Made by a program: the position numbers and the translations under genes. From Lacticaseibacillus casei DSM 20011 = JCM 1134 = ATCC 393 (GTDB lineage: Bacteria > Bacillota > Bacilli > Lactobacillales > Lactobacillaceae): a stretch of DNA of 64,000 nucleotides. Shown piece after piece: positions 1-8,848 of this stretch. How positions within the stretch are numbered: position 1 is the first letter of the stretch; each line of letters opens with the position of its first letter. The DNA is taken from positions 558,001-622,000 of the forward strand of contig NZ_AP012544.1 in NCBI RefSeq assembly GCF_000829055.1, read 5' to 3'. The notes below the pieces were generated by a model that saw nothing but the letters and a program-made list of their open reading frames with translations, searched no databases and was not told the origin of the DNA.

Positions 1-1187
1 TGCGCCGTGTGTCCCAGCTCGTGAATCAGTGTGTACACTGCTGGCAGCGTGTTACTCCAGGTCATTTCAACATATGGATGGACACCGTAAGGCCCGGCCG
101 TGTACGCGCCTGAGTCTTTACCCTGATTGGCGGGAAAATCAATCCAGTGATCCGAAAATGCCTGCATCATCTGATCTTGATAATCTTTGCCCATCAACGC
201 CGTCGCGTTTTTGATCATTTCCTGAGCCTGTGCCAAGGTGATGGTCGGTGCATAGCTCGGGTCAATGTCGATTTGTAAGTCGGTATAACCGATGTGATCC
301 AGTCCCCAAAGCGTTTTGACGTGGGTCACATATTTGCGCATGACAGGTGCTAGGTCGTGCATAATCACATCGATTTGGCGGTTAAACATTTCCCGATTGA
401 TTTCCTGGTCAGCGAGCAGGTAATCGATGACGGAATCGTAACCGCGCATGGTTGCCGTAATTTTTTCGCGGGTGACTTGTGCTAAGTAGCCGGCAGCCAT
501 GGTGTTTTCATAGCGGCGCAACGTCTTGTTGAACTGAGCATAGGCGGCGCGGCGGATTTCGGTGTCGGGATGCTTTTGGTAATTCTCTTCGTACATCACG
601 AATGAAAGCGGATAGGTTTTACCGTGAGCCGTAAACGTGCCGAAGTCCATGTCGCCGAAAATCGTTTGGTCGCGAATGTTGCTGGGTGCCTGAAAAACCG
701 GGGACAATTCCGCTAACACCTTTTCGGCAGCAGGCGGCAAGGCGCCTTTCTTGGCCACTTTGATTTGGCGAATGAAGCCGGCATAATCGGGTGCTTTTTC
801 GACCACGGCGTCAAGCACGGTTTCGGATAATTGGGTGAGTTCGGCTTGAAAGAAGCTCAATTGACCGCCAATTTCGCCGCCCAGTGCGGTAACTTGTGCC
901 TGGCGTTCGCGCAATTTGGGGTCGGTGGTATCAGTCGAATACGGCATGAATCCCCAGTGGGCAATTTTGCTATCGAGGGCCACAATCGTGCCGTAGTCGG
1001 CCAACGCATCGACAATCACGGCCGGTTCCGTCAATTTTCCCTGATACATGCGGACAAAATCCTTGGTTAAGGCGCGGACCTGTTTGACCGCTTCATCGTA
1101 AGCAAAGTCGTCATGAAAAATCGGGGTTAGATCCCAAGTCAGCTTCGGATCAACCGCCTGGCGTTTAGGTAACTCGGTTTCGCTCAT
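1..1187 (-). CDS. pepF: Oligoendopeptidase F, M3 family (partial, C-terminus beyond window)
   Basis: Read on the minus strand this starts with MSETELPKRQAVDPKLTW and runs off the left edge, so about 395 N-terminal residues are visible of a protein usually near 600. The last codons seen encode HELGHTA, the HEXXH zinc site of M3 metallopeptidases, preceded by a GPYGVHPYVEMTWSN stretch typical of PepF. The enzyme is a cytoplasmic zinc peptidase that cuts short peptides internally. The start is fixed by AGGAGG seven bases upstream of the ATG at 1187. Family assignment is by motif and overall resemblance; the other catalytic residues lie outside. Confidence 0.93.
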   Translation of the reverse strand, partial: MSETELPKRQAVDPKLTWDLTPIFHDDFAYDEAVKQVRALTKDFVRMYQGKLTEPAVIVDALADYGTIVALDSKIAHWGFMPYSTDTTDPKLRERQAQVTALGGEIGGQLSFFQAELTQLSETVLDAVVEKAPDYAGFIRQIKVAKKGALPPAAEKVLAELSPVFQAPSNIRDQTIFGDMDFGTFTAHGKTYPLSFVMYEENYQKHPDTEIRRAAYAQFNKTLRRYENTMAAGYLAQVTREKITATMRGYDSVIDYLLADQEINREMFNRQIDVIMHDLAPVMRKYVTHVKTLWGLDHIGYTDLQIDIDPSYAPTITLAQAQEMIKNATALMGKDYQDQMMQAFSDHWIDFPANQGKDSGAYTAGPYGVHPYVEMTWSNTLPAVYTLIHELGHTA

Positions 1188-1322
1188 AAAAAAACCTCCT
1201 TCACATGGTGGCTAAAGTATAGCATTGATCGCGCTTAAGATGCGTGTCGGCCTCCTGTTGAACCGATTATTTCTTTCGGCTAACTGCTCATGGTAGAATT
1301 ATATAAAAAGGATGTGTTATGA

Positions 1323-1673
1323 ATGGGTATCGACAACAATCAGCTAGTGGCGCGCTACTTTGATCGAAAAGCCGACCATGCGGATTTTTTCAAAGCTTTA
1401 GAGACCTATCTTGACGATAAACTGGGACAATTATACGCGACTTTGGAAACGACCTTTGCCGACACAGTGGTATTGTCCGTTGACGACGCTATTGCCCAAG
1501 CGCATCAGGCCGGGGCAACGATTGATGATCCTGCTGCTGAAGAAATTGCTGCCGCGAATTACTTGTTCAAGGAATTGGCTTCGCGCGGCCTGTGGATCCA
1601 GTCGCCGGATCAGACGGAGCCGAATACGATTATTGCGAAGCTGAATTTTGGTAATCGGCGTACGTATTATTAA
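1323..1673 (+). CDS. Hypothetical protein, 116 aa
   Basis: I do not recognise this small protein. It is acidic in its first two thirds, predicted soluble, with no signal peptide, no transmembrane segment and no cysteine. The C-terminus is basic and aromatic (NRRTYY). A -10-like TAGAATTATATAA and an AAAGGA ribosome site precede the ATG, and a strong bidirectional terminator follows, so it looks like a single-gene transcript between pepF and ndk, which point the other way. An overlapping ATG four bases upstream is in another frame and was not chosen. The coding call rests on length, ribosome site and terminator placement. Confidence 0.7.
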   Translation: MGIDNNQLVARYFDRKADHADFFKALETYLDDKLGQLYATLETTFADTVVLSVDDAIAQAHQAGATIDDPAAEEIAAANYLFKELASRGLWIQSPDQTEPNTIIAKLNFGNRRTYY

Positions 1674-1700
1674 GCTTGCCTGCCGTCAACGTGTTGGCAT

Positions 1701-1749
1701 AAAAAAACCGCGGTGCGATCGTTACAAAGATCGTACTGCGGCTTTTTTC
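1701..1749. terminator. Bidirectional intrinsic terminator
   Basis: An A-run, a 13-bp stem (CCGCGGTGCGATC with GATCGTACTGCGG, two G-U pairs in RNA) and a T-run lie between two convergent genes. It can end the hypothetical gene on the plus strand and ndk on the minus strand. Confidence 0.9.
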
Positions 1750-1777
1750 GGTTATTAGTTATGTACCCGCCTGGTGG

Positions 1778-2218
1778 TTATGACTTAGGCGCGTATTGCT
1801 TGTTCGCAAACCAAATCGGAATTTCCCGCCGTGCGCTTTCCTCACTATCAGAGCTGTGAATCACGTTGCGGATGGTTTGGTCGGCCCATTCCCGGCCAAA
1901 ATCGCCGCGAATCGTGCCTGGCGCAGCGTCTGCCGGATTGGTCGCACCAGTCATTTTCCGCACGGCTTCAATCACATTAAAGCCGCTGACAATCATCGCC
2001 ACAAGCGGGCCGCTGGTCATAAAACGTTCAACTTTTGGGAAAAAAGGTTTGTCGACAAGTGCGGCGTAATGCTGGTGCAGTTGAGCAGTTGTTGTTTGAG
2101 TGACTTTTAAGGCTTCAATGGTGAAGCCACGCCGCTCAATACGGGTAATGACCTCACCAATGTGCCCGTTCGCGACGCCATCGGGTTTGACCAAAACTAA
2201 AGTTTGTTCCTCTGCCAT
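1778..2218 (-). CDS. ndk: Nucleoside diphosphate kinase
   Basis: The 146-residue product transfers the gamma phosphate of ATP to other nucleoside diphosphates through a phosphohistidine, keeping NTP and dNTP pools balanced. Visible family marks are LVLVKPDGV at the N-terminus, FMTSGPLVAMIVSG, the PGTIRGDF segment and the active-site motif NVIHSSDS with its catalytic histidine, followed by SARREI. I chose the start MAEEQT because GAGGC lies seven bases upstream; a frame extension to 2257 adds 13 residues without family resemblance. It shares a bidirectional terminator with the convergent upstream gene and lies downstream of the P-type ATPase gene with about 90 bases between them. Confidence 0.95.
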   Translation of the reverse strand: MAEEQTLVLVKPDGVANGHIGEVITRIERRGFTIEALKVTQTTTAQLHQHYAALVDKPFFPKVERFMTSGPLVAMIVSGFNVIEAVRKMTGATNPADAAPGTIRGDFGREWADQTIRNVIHSSDSEESARREIPIWFANKQYAPKS

Positions 2219-2306
2219 GCGTGTGCCTCGATTCCTAAATATTTTCAGAAAATTCATCCAAATTCAGTATACACGAGTCAAACCAAATGGCGGATGGAAT
2301 TTTTGT

Positions 2307-4655
2307 CTAGCGCCAATTGATTTTTGATAACACTCGCCGACCAAGGAATTCCTGGATGAGCAGATAAAACGGTACAGTCGAGACCATGAGAGGTACATAA
2401 ATCAATGCTAGCTGCCACTGCCACAGGCTGGCGTGCGAAAAGACATGGTTGAAAATAAAGAATACCAGGAATAACGCTGCGCTTAGACCAGCCAGCAAGC
2501 CGACCTTGAGCCGATTGAAGGGACGGGCAACGACCAGTAACACATTAAGGGAAATTGTGCCGATCAACATCGCGACCATTGTTGAGGTGGCATCGAAGCT
2601 GAGGTTCAGGAACGACTCCATCCAAGTTAGCAATAAGGTATATACGACCACGCTGATAGCGGCTGGCGCGGCAACCGTCATGACTTTTTGCATGAATTGC
2701 CCAGTGACGCGCTCAAAGTTAGGCTCTAGCGTCAGGAAGAAGGATGGGATGGCAACGCCGATGGCCGAGACCGGCGTAAGGTTAATCGGCACGATCGGGT
2801 AGTCGAGTGGCAGGAAAACGAAAATGGTGGCTAAGATGACTGAGTACATGGTTTTGACCAGATACATCGATGCCACCCGTTCGATGTTGTTGATAACGCG
2901 GCGGCCTTCGTTGAGCACACCAGTCATGGCATCGAAGTTAGAATCAAGTAAAACGAAATCCGCAATCGAGCTGGCGGCATCGGCACCGGAAGCCATGGCA
3001 ATGCTGCAGTCACTTTGGCGCAAAGCAAGGACGTCATTGACCCCATCACCGGTCATCGCAACGGTATGGCCTAATGCTTGGTAAGCCATAATGAGTTGCT
3101 TCTTTTGATCCGGGGTGACGCGGCCAAAAACGTTGTATTGCTTGACCAAAGCCTGAAAGTCGGCTTCAGTGGCATCCGCAGCGATTGTACTCATGTCGAC
3201 ACTGCGATCGGCGCCTTCAGTGTGTGCCTGTTTGGCAATATTGGCGACCGTGATCGGGTCATCACCGGAGATCACTTTTAATGCCACGCCTTGACTCTTG
3301 AAGAAATCAAAGGTGTTAATGGCAGTCGGGCGTAATTCGTCGGTGATCAAAATGAGCCCGAGCAACTCTGGGTTCACAAGCGGCTGAGCAAGTGTTTTGA
3401 CGGTCCCCACCGCTAGAACACGGTAGCCGTTTGCAGCGGCTTGTTTGATTTGGGTCGCGATATCGGTAGGCAGCTGTTCGCCAAAAGTAAACTGCGGGGC
3501 GCCCATAAATAAAGCACGTCCGTCAACCACGGCACCGGACCATTTGCGCGCAGATGAAAACGGCATAGTTTGCGTGACCTGCTGGTTGGCGTCAGCGTCG
3601 ATTGCGGCTTTGATGGCTAAGGCGGTTTCGTTATCATCATTGAGCGCATACACGATGGCTGCCGCAGCACTAGTGACATCTTCAGCGGTGTGGCCAGTTG
3701 CTGGCAATGTGTTAGCGACTTTAAGTTTTCCACTGGTGATGGTACCGGTTTTATCGAGGCAAATCGTATCGACACGCGCCAAGGCTTCGATGGCGGGTAA
3801 GGCCCGAACCAGCACGCGTTTGACAGCCAGGTTGCGGGCAGAAACAGCCAGCGCCACATTGGTCAGCAACACCAAACCTTCCGGAATCATCCCGATCATG
3901 GCCGCACTGGTGGTTAAAATAGCCCGATTATAATTGCCGCGACGAATCATGGAAACGGAAAAAAGAATGATACCGATCGGAATGAGCACATAGGTTAAAA
4001 CCCGAATGATGCGGTTAATCGTTGCCAGCAATTGACTTTGACTGGCTTTTTCGGCTTTGGCTTCCAAGGAAAGTTTAGCGGCAAAGGTATCTTTGCCGAC
4101 AGCAGTCACTTGCATGGTAGCTTGCCCGGAAACCACAAAAGAGCCGGAAAGCAACGGATCGCCCACTTTTTTAGTGATTGGCCGCGATTCACCGGTTAAC
4201 GGACTTTCATCGCTTTCAAGCCCGTTGGTGGCAACAACGGTACCGTCAACCGGAATCTGATCGCCGCGTTTGAGAAGCACCATATCATCCATGACCAGCT
4301 GCTCGAGATCGATTTTTTGTTGCTGGCCGTCACGAATGACGGTGGCATGAGCAGCGGCGAGGATGGACATTTTATCGATTTGCCGCTTAGCCTGAATTTC
4401 CTGAATGGTACCAATGGCAGTGTTAATGATGGCCACGCCAAGGAACAACAGGTTTTTGTAGCTGCCGGTGGTGATGATGAGCGCACCCAGAACAACATTG
4501 ACCAAATTAAATAAAGTAAACGTGTTGACTTGGATAATCTGGCCAATGGAACGGGTCAGCGGCTTAAGCGGAAGGTTGTGCTGACCGTTGTCAAACCGCT
4601 GCTGAACCTGTTGTGCCGATAAACCTTGATCAGGTGAAATGTTTTGCGCTGCCAT
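2307..4655 (-). CDS. Cation-translocating P-type ATPase (CtpE-like)
   Basis: A 782-residue integral membrane pump. In order: a short N-terminal soluble part, two membrane helices, an actuator domain with TGES (154-157), helices carrying MIPEGL (256-261), the phosphorylation site DKTGTIT with Asp301, a nucleotide domain, the hinge GDGVNDVLAL, and a run of C-terminal helices. PEGL in helix 4 points to the calcium/cation (type II) branch rather than heavy-metal pumps, and no N-terminal metal-binding domain is present. The nearest described relatives I can name are CtpE-like ATPases, for which calcium has been proposed; the ion moved here is not shown by the sequence. Single-gene unit reading away from pepI. 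Confidence 0.9.
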   Translation of the reverse strand: MAAQNISPDQGLSAQQVQQRFDNGQHNLPLKPLTRSIGQIIQVNTFTLFNLVNVVLGALIITTGSYKNLLFLGVAIINTAIGTIQEIQAKRQIDKMSILAAAHATVIRDGQQQKIDLEQLVMDDMVLLKRGDQIPVDGTVVATNGLESDESPLTGESRPITKKVGDPLLSGSFVVSGQATMQVTAVGKDTFAAKLSLEAKAEKASQSQLLATINRIIRVLTYVLIPIGIILFSVSMIRRGNYNRAILTTSAAMIGMIPEGLVLLTNVALAVSARNLAVKRVLVRALPAIEALARVDTICLDKTGTITSGKLKVANTLPATGHTAEDVTSAAAAIVYALNDDNETALAIKAAIDADANQQVTQTMPFSSARKWSGAVVDGRALFMGAPQFTFGEQLPTDIATQIKQAAANGYRVLAVGTVKTLAQPLVNPELLGLILITDELRPTAINTFDFFKSQGVALKVISGDDPITVANIAKQAHTEGADRSVDMSTIAADATEADFQALVKQYNVFGRVTPDQKKQLIMAYQALGHTVAMTGDGVNDVLALRQSDCSIAMASGADAASSIADFVLLDSNFDAMTGVLNEGRRVINNIERVASMYLVKTMYSVILATIFVFLPLDYPIVPINLTPVSAIGVAIPSFFLTLEPNFERVTGQFMQKVMTVAAPAAISVVVYTLLLTWMESFLNLSFDATSTMVAMLIGTISLNVLLVVARPFNRLKVGLLAGLSAALFLVFFIFNHVFSHASLWQWQLALIYVPLMVSTVPFYLLIQEFLGRRVLSKINWR

Positions 4656-4761
4656 CGCATGCCCTCCAATTCTTTTAATTTATTTTACCAATCTATGCAA
4701 CCAGATGCCGAATATCACACTTGTTTTTACGAATATTTGAAGTTCTGCTGGCCACATGCTA

Positions 4762-4790
4762 TTGTCTGAGCCCGCAGCAACCGTCATAAT
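4762..4790 (+). promoter_or_regulatory. Candidate sigma-A promoter of the peptidase gene
   Basis: TTGTCT (4762-4767) and CATAAT (4785-4790) are separated by 17 bases and stand 31 bases before the pepI start codon. No operator-like symmetry is seen around it. Confidence 0.6.
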
Positions 4791-4821
4791 AAGGGCTAAA
4801 TGACAGGAAAGAAGCGATCGC

Positions 4822-5745
4822 ATGGTAAAACTAAACCCGAACGGAACCCGCTTTGTAACGTTGCCAAACGGTTATCATCTATGGACCCAAACGCAAGGCC
4901 AAGGCCAGATTCGGCTGATGACCTTGCATGGCGGACCCGGCGGCACCAACGAAGTGTTTGAAAACTTTGCGCAAGAACTGGCGCCGTATGGTGTCCGCGT
5001 CACCCGTTACGACCAATTGGGTTCATTCTTTTCCGATCAACCCGTCTTTTCGGATCCGGCCAATCAAAAACGGTTCCTCAACATCGATTATTACGTCGAT
5101 GAGGTGGAAAATGTCCGGCAGCAGCTGGGGATTGATCACTTTTACCTGCTTGGTCAATCTTGGGGCGGCGTGTTGGCGATCGAGTATGCGTTGAAATATG
5201 GCGAACACCTTAAGGGACTGGTCCTAAGCTCGATGATTGATAATCTGGATGAATACCTAGTGAACATCAACAAAATTCGCGAAAAGATGTTTTCACCTGA
5301 AGACGTTGCGTATATGCAGCAAATCGAGGCCCGCCATGCGTTTGACGATGCTAAATACCAAGCATTAGTGAGCGAACTAGGTGAGCACTATCTACACCAT
5401 GCCGCCGATCCCCAGCCACGGCACTTAATTTCAACACTGGCAACGCCGGTCTATCACTATTTTCAAGGTGACAACGAATTCGTGATGGTCGGCGCGCTTA
5501 AAAATTGGGATCGCCGGGCCGATATGCACCGAATCACGGTGCCGACTTATTTGACATTTGGCGGCCATGAGACCATGCCATTGACCGCGGCGGAACGGAT
5601 GGCCCAAACGATCCCACATGCCACGTTGCATGTTACCCCAAACGCCGGGCACGGGCAGATGTTGGACAATCCGACCGATTATTTCAGCCATTTAGGCCAG
5701 TGGCTCACGCAAACCGACGCAAAAGCACCTTTAAGTGACAATTAA
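4822..5745 (+). CDS. pepI: Proline iminopeptidase (prolyl aminopeptidase), S33 family
   Basis: A 307-residue alpha/beta hydrolase that releases N-terminal proline from peptides, part of the peptide-nutrition set of lactic acid bacteria. HGGPGG (36-41) forms the oxyanion site, GQSWGG holds the nucleophile Ser113, and NAGHGQ near the C-terminus holds the catalytic histidine; FGGHE before it is the region of the acidic residue. Length and the HGGPGG plus GQSWGG combination match S33 iminopeptidases. There is no signal peptide, so it acts in the cytoplasm. Start ATG 4822 has AGGAAAG 12 bases upstream and its own promoter. Confidence 0.92.
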   Translation: MVKLNPNGTRFVTLPNGYHLWTQTQGQGQIRLMTLHGGPGGTNEVFENFAQELAPYGVRVTRYDQLGSFFSDQPVFSDPANQKRFLNIDYYVDEVENVRQQLGIDHFYLLGQSWGGVLAIEYALKYGEHLKGLVLSSMIDNLDEYLVNINKIREKMFSPEDVAYMQQIEARHAFDDAKYQALVSELGEHYLHHAADPQPRHLISTLATPVYHYFQGDNEFVMVGALKNWDRRADMHRITVPTYLTFGGHETMPLTAAERMAQTIPHATLHVTPNAGHGQMLDNPTDYFSHLGQWLTQTDAKAPLSDN

Positions 5746-5797
5746 CGTTATAATAAAAGTGGTAATTTAAAGTTGCTTAGGTAATGGAGGTGCTTTC

Positions 5798-6145
5798 ATG
5801 GCTAGCATTGATGAATTAAAAGATGATCTATTTGAACCGGTTCATGCGTTTGATAAGGCGATTGAGGAACAACCGGAATTAATGATCCCGATGGCCGTCG
5901 TGCATTTGATTCCAATTGCGTTGGCATTAGGCGGCGGCATCATGATCATTCGCGGTCACCAGAAACTGCGCATCGAAAAAGAGCGAACCAAACAGTTGAG
6001 TCTTAAGTTACAAATGCACAAGCATCATCACGGTCGCCACAACTGGCGGTTGGCGCCAGAACATCGCGGCGCCCATGACGTCTTTGCACCGGAGTATGAA
6101 GAGGTGCCTTTGAAAAAGAAGCATCATATGCATCACCGACATTAA
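5798..6145 (+). CDS. Small histidine-rich membrane protein, unknown function
   Basis: A 115-residue protein with an acidic N-terminal segment (1-30), one hydrophobic helix (about 31-51, with VVHLIPIALALGGGIMI), and a basic, histidine-rich tail that contains HKHHHGRHNW and ends KKKHHMHHRH, giving more than a dozen histidines. The positive-inside rule suggests the tail is cytoplasmic. It begins 52 bases after pepI with a strong GGAGGTG site and ends at a terminator. The tail could bind metal or nucleic acid; neither is shown. I do not recognise a family. Confidence 0.75.
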   Translation: MASIDELKDDLFEPVHAFDKAIEEQPELMIPMAVVHLIPIALALGGGIMIIRGHQKLRIEKERTKQLSLKLQMHKHHHGRHNWRLAPEHRGAHDVFAPEYEEVPLKKKHHMHHRH

Positions 6146-6166
6146 GATTGTTAGCATCGAAAATGA

Positions 6167-6197
6167 CCCTCGCAGTTTATTTTGCGGGGGCGTTTTT
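6167..6197 (+). terminator. Intrinsic terminator
   Basis: CCCTCGCA pairs with TGCGGGGG around an 8-base loop and is followed by CGTTTTT. It closes the unit containing the histidine-rich protein gene. Confidence 0.85.
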
Positions 6198-6302
6198 GTC
6201 ACTAAATTTGAGCAAGGGTCTTAACTTTTGACGGGCAGATTGAAACTTACGGTCAGATGCGGGAAAATAGGGCAATACAATTATTTTTTGGAGATGAAGC
6301 TG

Positions 6303-6827
6303 ATGTCAACCATTTTCATGCGCGCGGCGACGACCAATGATATTCCTGATATGATGCGGGTGATTGTGTCTGCTCGCAGGTTTCTAGGCGATCAGGGCAT
6401 TCCTCAATGGCAAGGCACTTATCCGGATCAGGCAGCCATTGAGCAGGACGTTGCCACCGGGATCGGCCGGGTGCTCGTGGTTGACGGGAAGGTGGCCGGA
6501 CTGGCGGCGCTGGTTGTGGGGCCGGACCCGCACTATCTACGGATCGACGGGGAAGGCTGGCTGGCCGATGTGCCATACCTGGCCGTCCATCGATTTGCGC
6601 TTGACGGCAGCATTCGCGGCAAGCAACTGAGTCGGGTTTTCTTCAGCAACATCATGAGTGAAGCCTATCGCCGCGGTTTTACCGACTTACGGGTCGATAC
6701 GCACGCACAAAACGTGATTATGCAACATGCGATTACCGGGATGGGCTTTGATTTTCGCGGGATTGTGTACATGGATGAGCCGGTGCCGGAACGGAATGCT
6801 TACGAGGTGCGGCTGACAACGGGTTGA
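6303..6827 (+). CDS. GNAT-family N-acetyltransferase
   Basis: A 174-residue protein with the GNAT layout: an N-terminal FMRAATTNDIPDMMRV motif, a central beta strand region VLVVDGKVAGLAALVV, the VPYLAVHRFALDGSIRGKQLSRVFF segment that corresponds to the acetyl-CoA pyrophosphate loop, and C-terminal VDTHAQNVIMQHAITGMGF. It should move an acetyl group from acetyl-CoA to an unknown amine. ATG 6303 was chosen because TTGGAG lies nine bases upstream; upstream in-frame starts lack a ribosome site. The next gene begins 24 bases later, so the two may be co-transcribed. Confidence 0.85.
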   Translation: MSTIFMRAATTNDIPDMMRVIVSARRFLGDQGIPQWQGTYPDQAAIEQDVATGIGRVLVVDGKVAGLAALVVGPDPHYLRIDGEGWLADVPYLAVHRFALDGSIRGKQLSRVFFSNIMSEAYRRGFTDLRVDTHAQNVIMQHAITGMGFDFRGIVYMDEPVPERNAYEVRLTTG

Positions 6828-6851
6828 CGATTTTCAAAATGGAGGAGAAAT

Positions 6852-8006
6852 ATGCAGGATATTGGCAACTTAGCACTCATCTTGGTAACAACATTGATAC
6901 TGGCGCATATCAGTCGCTTGCTGAAAATGCCAGCCGTGATCGGTGAGTTGTTAGCGGGAATTTTGATAGGACCGGCATTATTGGGTTGGCTGACGCCTAG
7001 CCATACGATTTCATTATTTGCCGAAATTGGCGTTATTATTTTGATGTTTTTGGCCGGGCTCGAAAGCGATTTGGATTTGCTGAAAAAATATTTCAAACCC
7101 GGCATGCTGGTAGCGGTGATTGGGGTGATCGTGCCTGTGGTCGTCGTGTTCGGCTTTGCTCACGTTTGGGGATTCAATTTGACCAGCAGCCTTTTTCTCG
7201 GCATCACTTTTGCAGCAACATCCGTCTCGATTTCCGTTGAGGTTTTAAAAGAACTGCATGCACTGGACGGCCGCAACGGGGCGACCATCTTGGGTGCGGC
7301 GGTGGTCGACGATATTCTGACCGTTTTGATTTTGAGTTTCACGGTTGCGGTGTTAGGGGAACAAAAGACAGCCAGCGTGCCGTTCTGGCTGCAAATTGTC
7401 GAACAGTTGCTGTACTTCATCGGGATTTATCTGGTGGTTCGCTGGGCGGCGCCGTACTTGATGGGGCTGGCGGAAAAACTGTTCCCGGCTTCGGCTATTA
7501 CCATTATGTCGCTGCTGATTTGCTTGGGGATGGCCTATGTGGCGGATCTTGTCGGGATGTCCGCGGTTATCGGCGCCTTTTTTGCCGGAGTCGCGGTTGG
7601 GCAGACCCATTATCGGCAGGAAGTTGACAGTAATCTGAGTGCGATTGGCTATGCGGTGTTCATTCCGGTTTTCTTTGTCAGCGTCGGCTTGAACATGCGC
7701 TTTGATACGTTTGGCAGGGATATCGGGTTTATCGTCATTTTGACCTTGCTGGCTTTGGTCACCAAGTGGGTCGGGTGCGGCCTTGGCGATCGCTTGGCTG
7801 GGGCCACTTGGTTGCAAAGTAACGTGGTCGGCGCCGGCATGGTGTCCCGCGGTGAGATGGCCTTGATCGTGGCTCAAATCGGTTTTGAGGCTAAGTTGAT
7901 GGATGCCGAGTATTATTCGGCGGTCATTGTGGTCATTGTCCTCACAACGTTAATTGCGCCGGTGATTCTAAAGGACGCCCTCCATCGGGAACAGGAACTT
8001 GTATAA
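6852..8006 (+). CDS. Cation:proton antiporter, CPA2 family (NapA/Kef type)
   Basis: A 384-residue membrane protein with about 12 hydrophobic helices. It opens with MQDIGNLALILVTTLILAH and contains the family segments MPAVIGELLAGILIGP, LFAEIGVIILMFLAGLESDL and GAAVVDDILTVLIL. The paired aspartates in VVDDI match electrogenic Na+/H+ exchangers of the NapA kind. No TrkA-N regulatory domain follows, so it is not a full Kef channel. It probably extrudes Na+ (or K+) in exchange for protons and helps pH and salt balance. GGAGG precedes the start by six bases. Confidence 0.88.
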   Translation: MQDIGNLALILVTTLILAHISRLLKMPAVIGELLAGILIGPALLGWLTPSHTISLFAEIGVIILMFLAGLESDLDLLKKYFKPGMLVAVIGVIVPVVVVFGFAHVWGFNLTSSLFLGITFAATSVSISVEVLKELHALDGRNGATILGAAVVDDILTVLILSFTVAVLGEQKTASVPFWLQIVEQLLYFIGIYLVVRWAAPYLMGLAEKLFPASAITIMSLLICLGMAYVADLVGMSAVIGAFFAGVAVGQTHYRQEVDSNLSAIGYAVFIPVFFVSVGLNMRFDTFGRDIGFIVILTLLALVTKWVGCGLGDRLAGATWLQSNVVGAGMVSRGEMALIVAQIGFEAKLMDAEYYSAVIVVIVLTTLIAPVILKDALHREQELV

Positions 8007-8029
8007 TGTAAGTGGTAAGCTCACCAAGA

Positions 8030-8062
8030 CATAAGCGATCATGACGGTTTGAGGCGCTTATG
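8030..8062. repeat. Inverted repeat between antiporter and HAD genes
   Basis: CATAAGCG (8030-8037) and CGCTTATG (8055-8062) form a perfect 8-bp inverted repeat with a 17-base loop, 26 bases before the next start codon. There is no T-run, so it is not a standard terminator. It may be an operator or a leader hairpin; that is only inference. Confidence 0.35.
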
Positions 8063-8088
8063 GGCGGTTGAAAATAAGGAGGATTTCA

Positions 8089-8760
8089 ATGGCAACTTTA
8101 TTTTTTGATTTTGATGGGACCGTGGCAGATTCGGAAGCCGGCATTGTCGCGGGATTAAAATATATGGTTCAGGATCGCGGCTTGCGGCCTTTGGATAATT
8201 CGGCGTATGTGCAATTTATTGGTCCGGCACTGGTGGACATGTTACCGAAAGTCTGGCCGGAATTGGATGATGTCGAAGTTAAACGAGCAATTGACGCTTT
8301 CCATCATTACTATGAGGAAGAAGGACTGTATCAGGCAAAGCTCTATCCTAAGTTTCTGGATACCATGGCTAACCTGAAGCAACAAGGCGATCAGCTTTAT
8401 ATTGCTTCGGCAAAACCAGAGACCATGTTGCATCGTTTGGTTAAGCATTTTTCACTGGATCAATATTTTGCCGGTGCTTACGGTGCCAGCGATGATGAGC
8501 AGACGCGAGTGACAAAGACCGATGTTTTGGCCTATGCGCTGAAGGCGACCCAAACGGATCCGGCTGTCAGTGTCATGATTGGTGATCGGGCAAACGACAT
8601 GACCGGTGGCTTGGATAATCATGTTCAGCTGCTGGGCGTTACCTATGGCTTTGGTTCAGCCAAGGAGTTGCAAGATGCCGGCGCCAAAGTCTTGGCCGAC
8701 AAGCCGGAAGCAATTCCGGAAGGCTTGAAAAAGGTTGCCAAACTTAGCGCCAAATCCTGA
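8089..8760 (+). CDS. HAD-superfamily hydrolase, phosphoglycolate-phosphatase-like
   Basis: A 223-residue soluble phosphatase. Motif I is FFDFDGTVADSEAG with the nucleophile and general-acid aspartates, motif II lies at IASAKPETM, motif III lysine is in the TKTDVLAYAL region, and motif IV is IGDRANDMTGG. The cap domain lies between motifs I and II, as in subfamily I (Gph/PpaX). The natural substrate is unknown. I chose ATG 8089 because AAGGAGG sits seven bases upstream. It ends at a strong bidirectional terminator shared with the convergent marR-type gene. Confidence 0.88.
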   Translation: MATLFFDFDGTVADSEAGIVAGLKYMVQDRGLRPLDNSAYVQFIGPALVDMLPKVWPELDDVEVKRAIDAFHHYYEEEGLYQAKLYPKFLDTMANLKQQGDQLYIASAKPETMLHRLVKHFSLDQYFAGAYGASDDEQTRVTKTDVLAYALKATQTDPAVSVMIGDRANDMTGGLDNHVQLLGVTYGFGSAKELQDAGAKVLADKPEAIPEGLKKVAKLSAKS

Positions 8761-8786
8761 ACGTGTGGTACATCCGCAGGTAACAA

Positions 8787-8829
8787 AACGACGCCAGAGT
8801 TCGGTGTTCCGAACTTTGACGTCGTTTTT
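8787..8829. terminator. Bidirectional intrinsic terminator
   Basis: AACGACG..AGAGTTCGG pairs with CCGAACTTTGACGTCGTT around a short TGTT loop, with A- and T-runs on the two sides. It separates the HAD gene from the MarR gene. Confidence 0.9.
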
Positions 8830-8848
8830 ATATCCAGACGGTGGCAGC

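Noticed and set aside
3445..3933. 162-codon frame on the plus strand opposite the P-type ATPase
   Set aside because: It is antisense to an intact ATPase gene and has no ribosome site or family resemblance.
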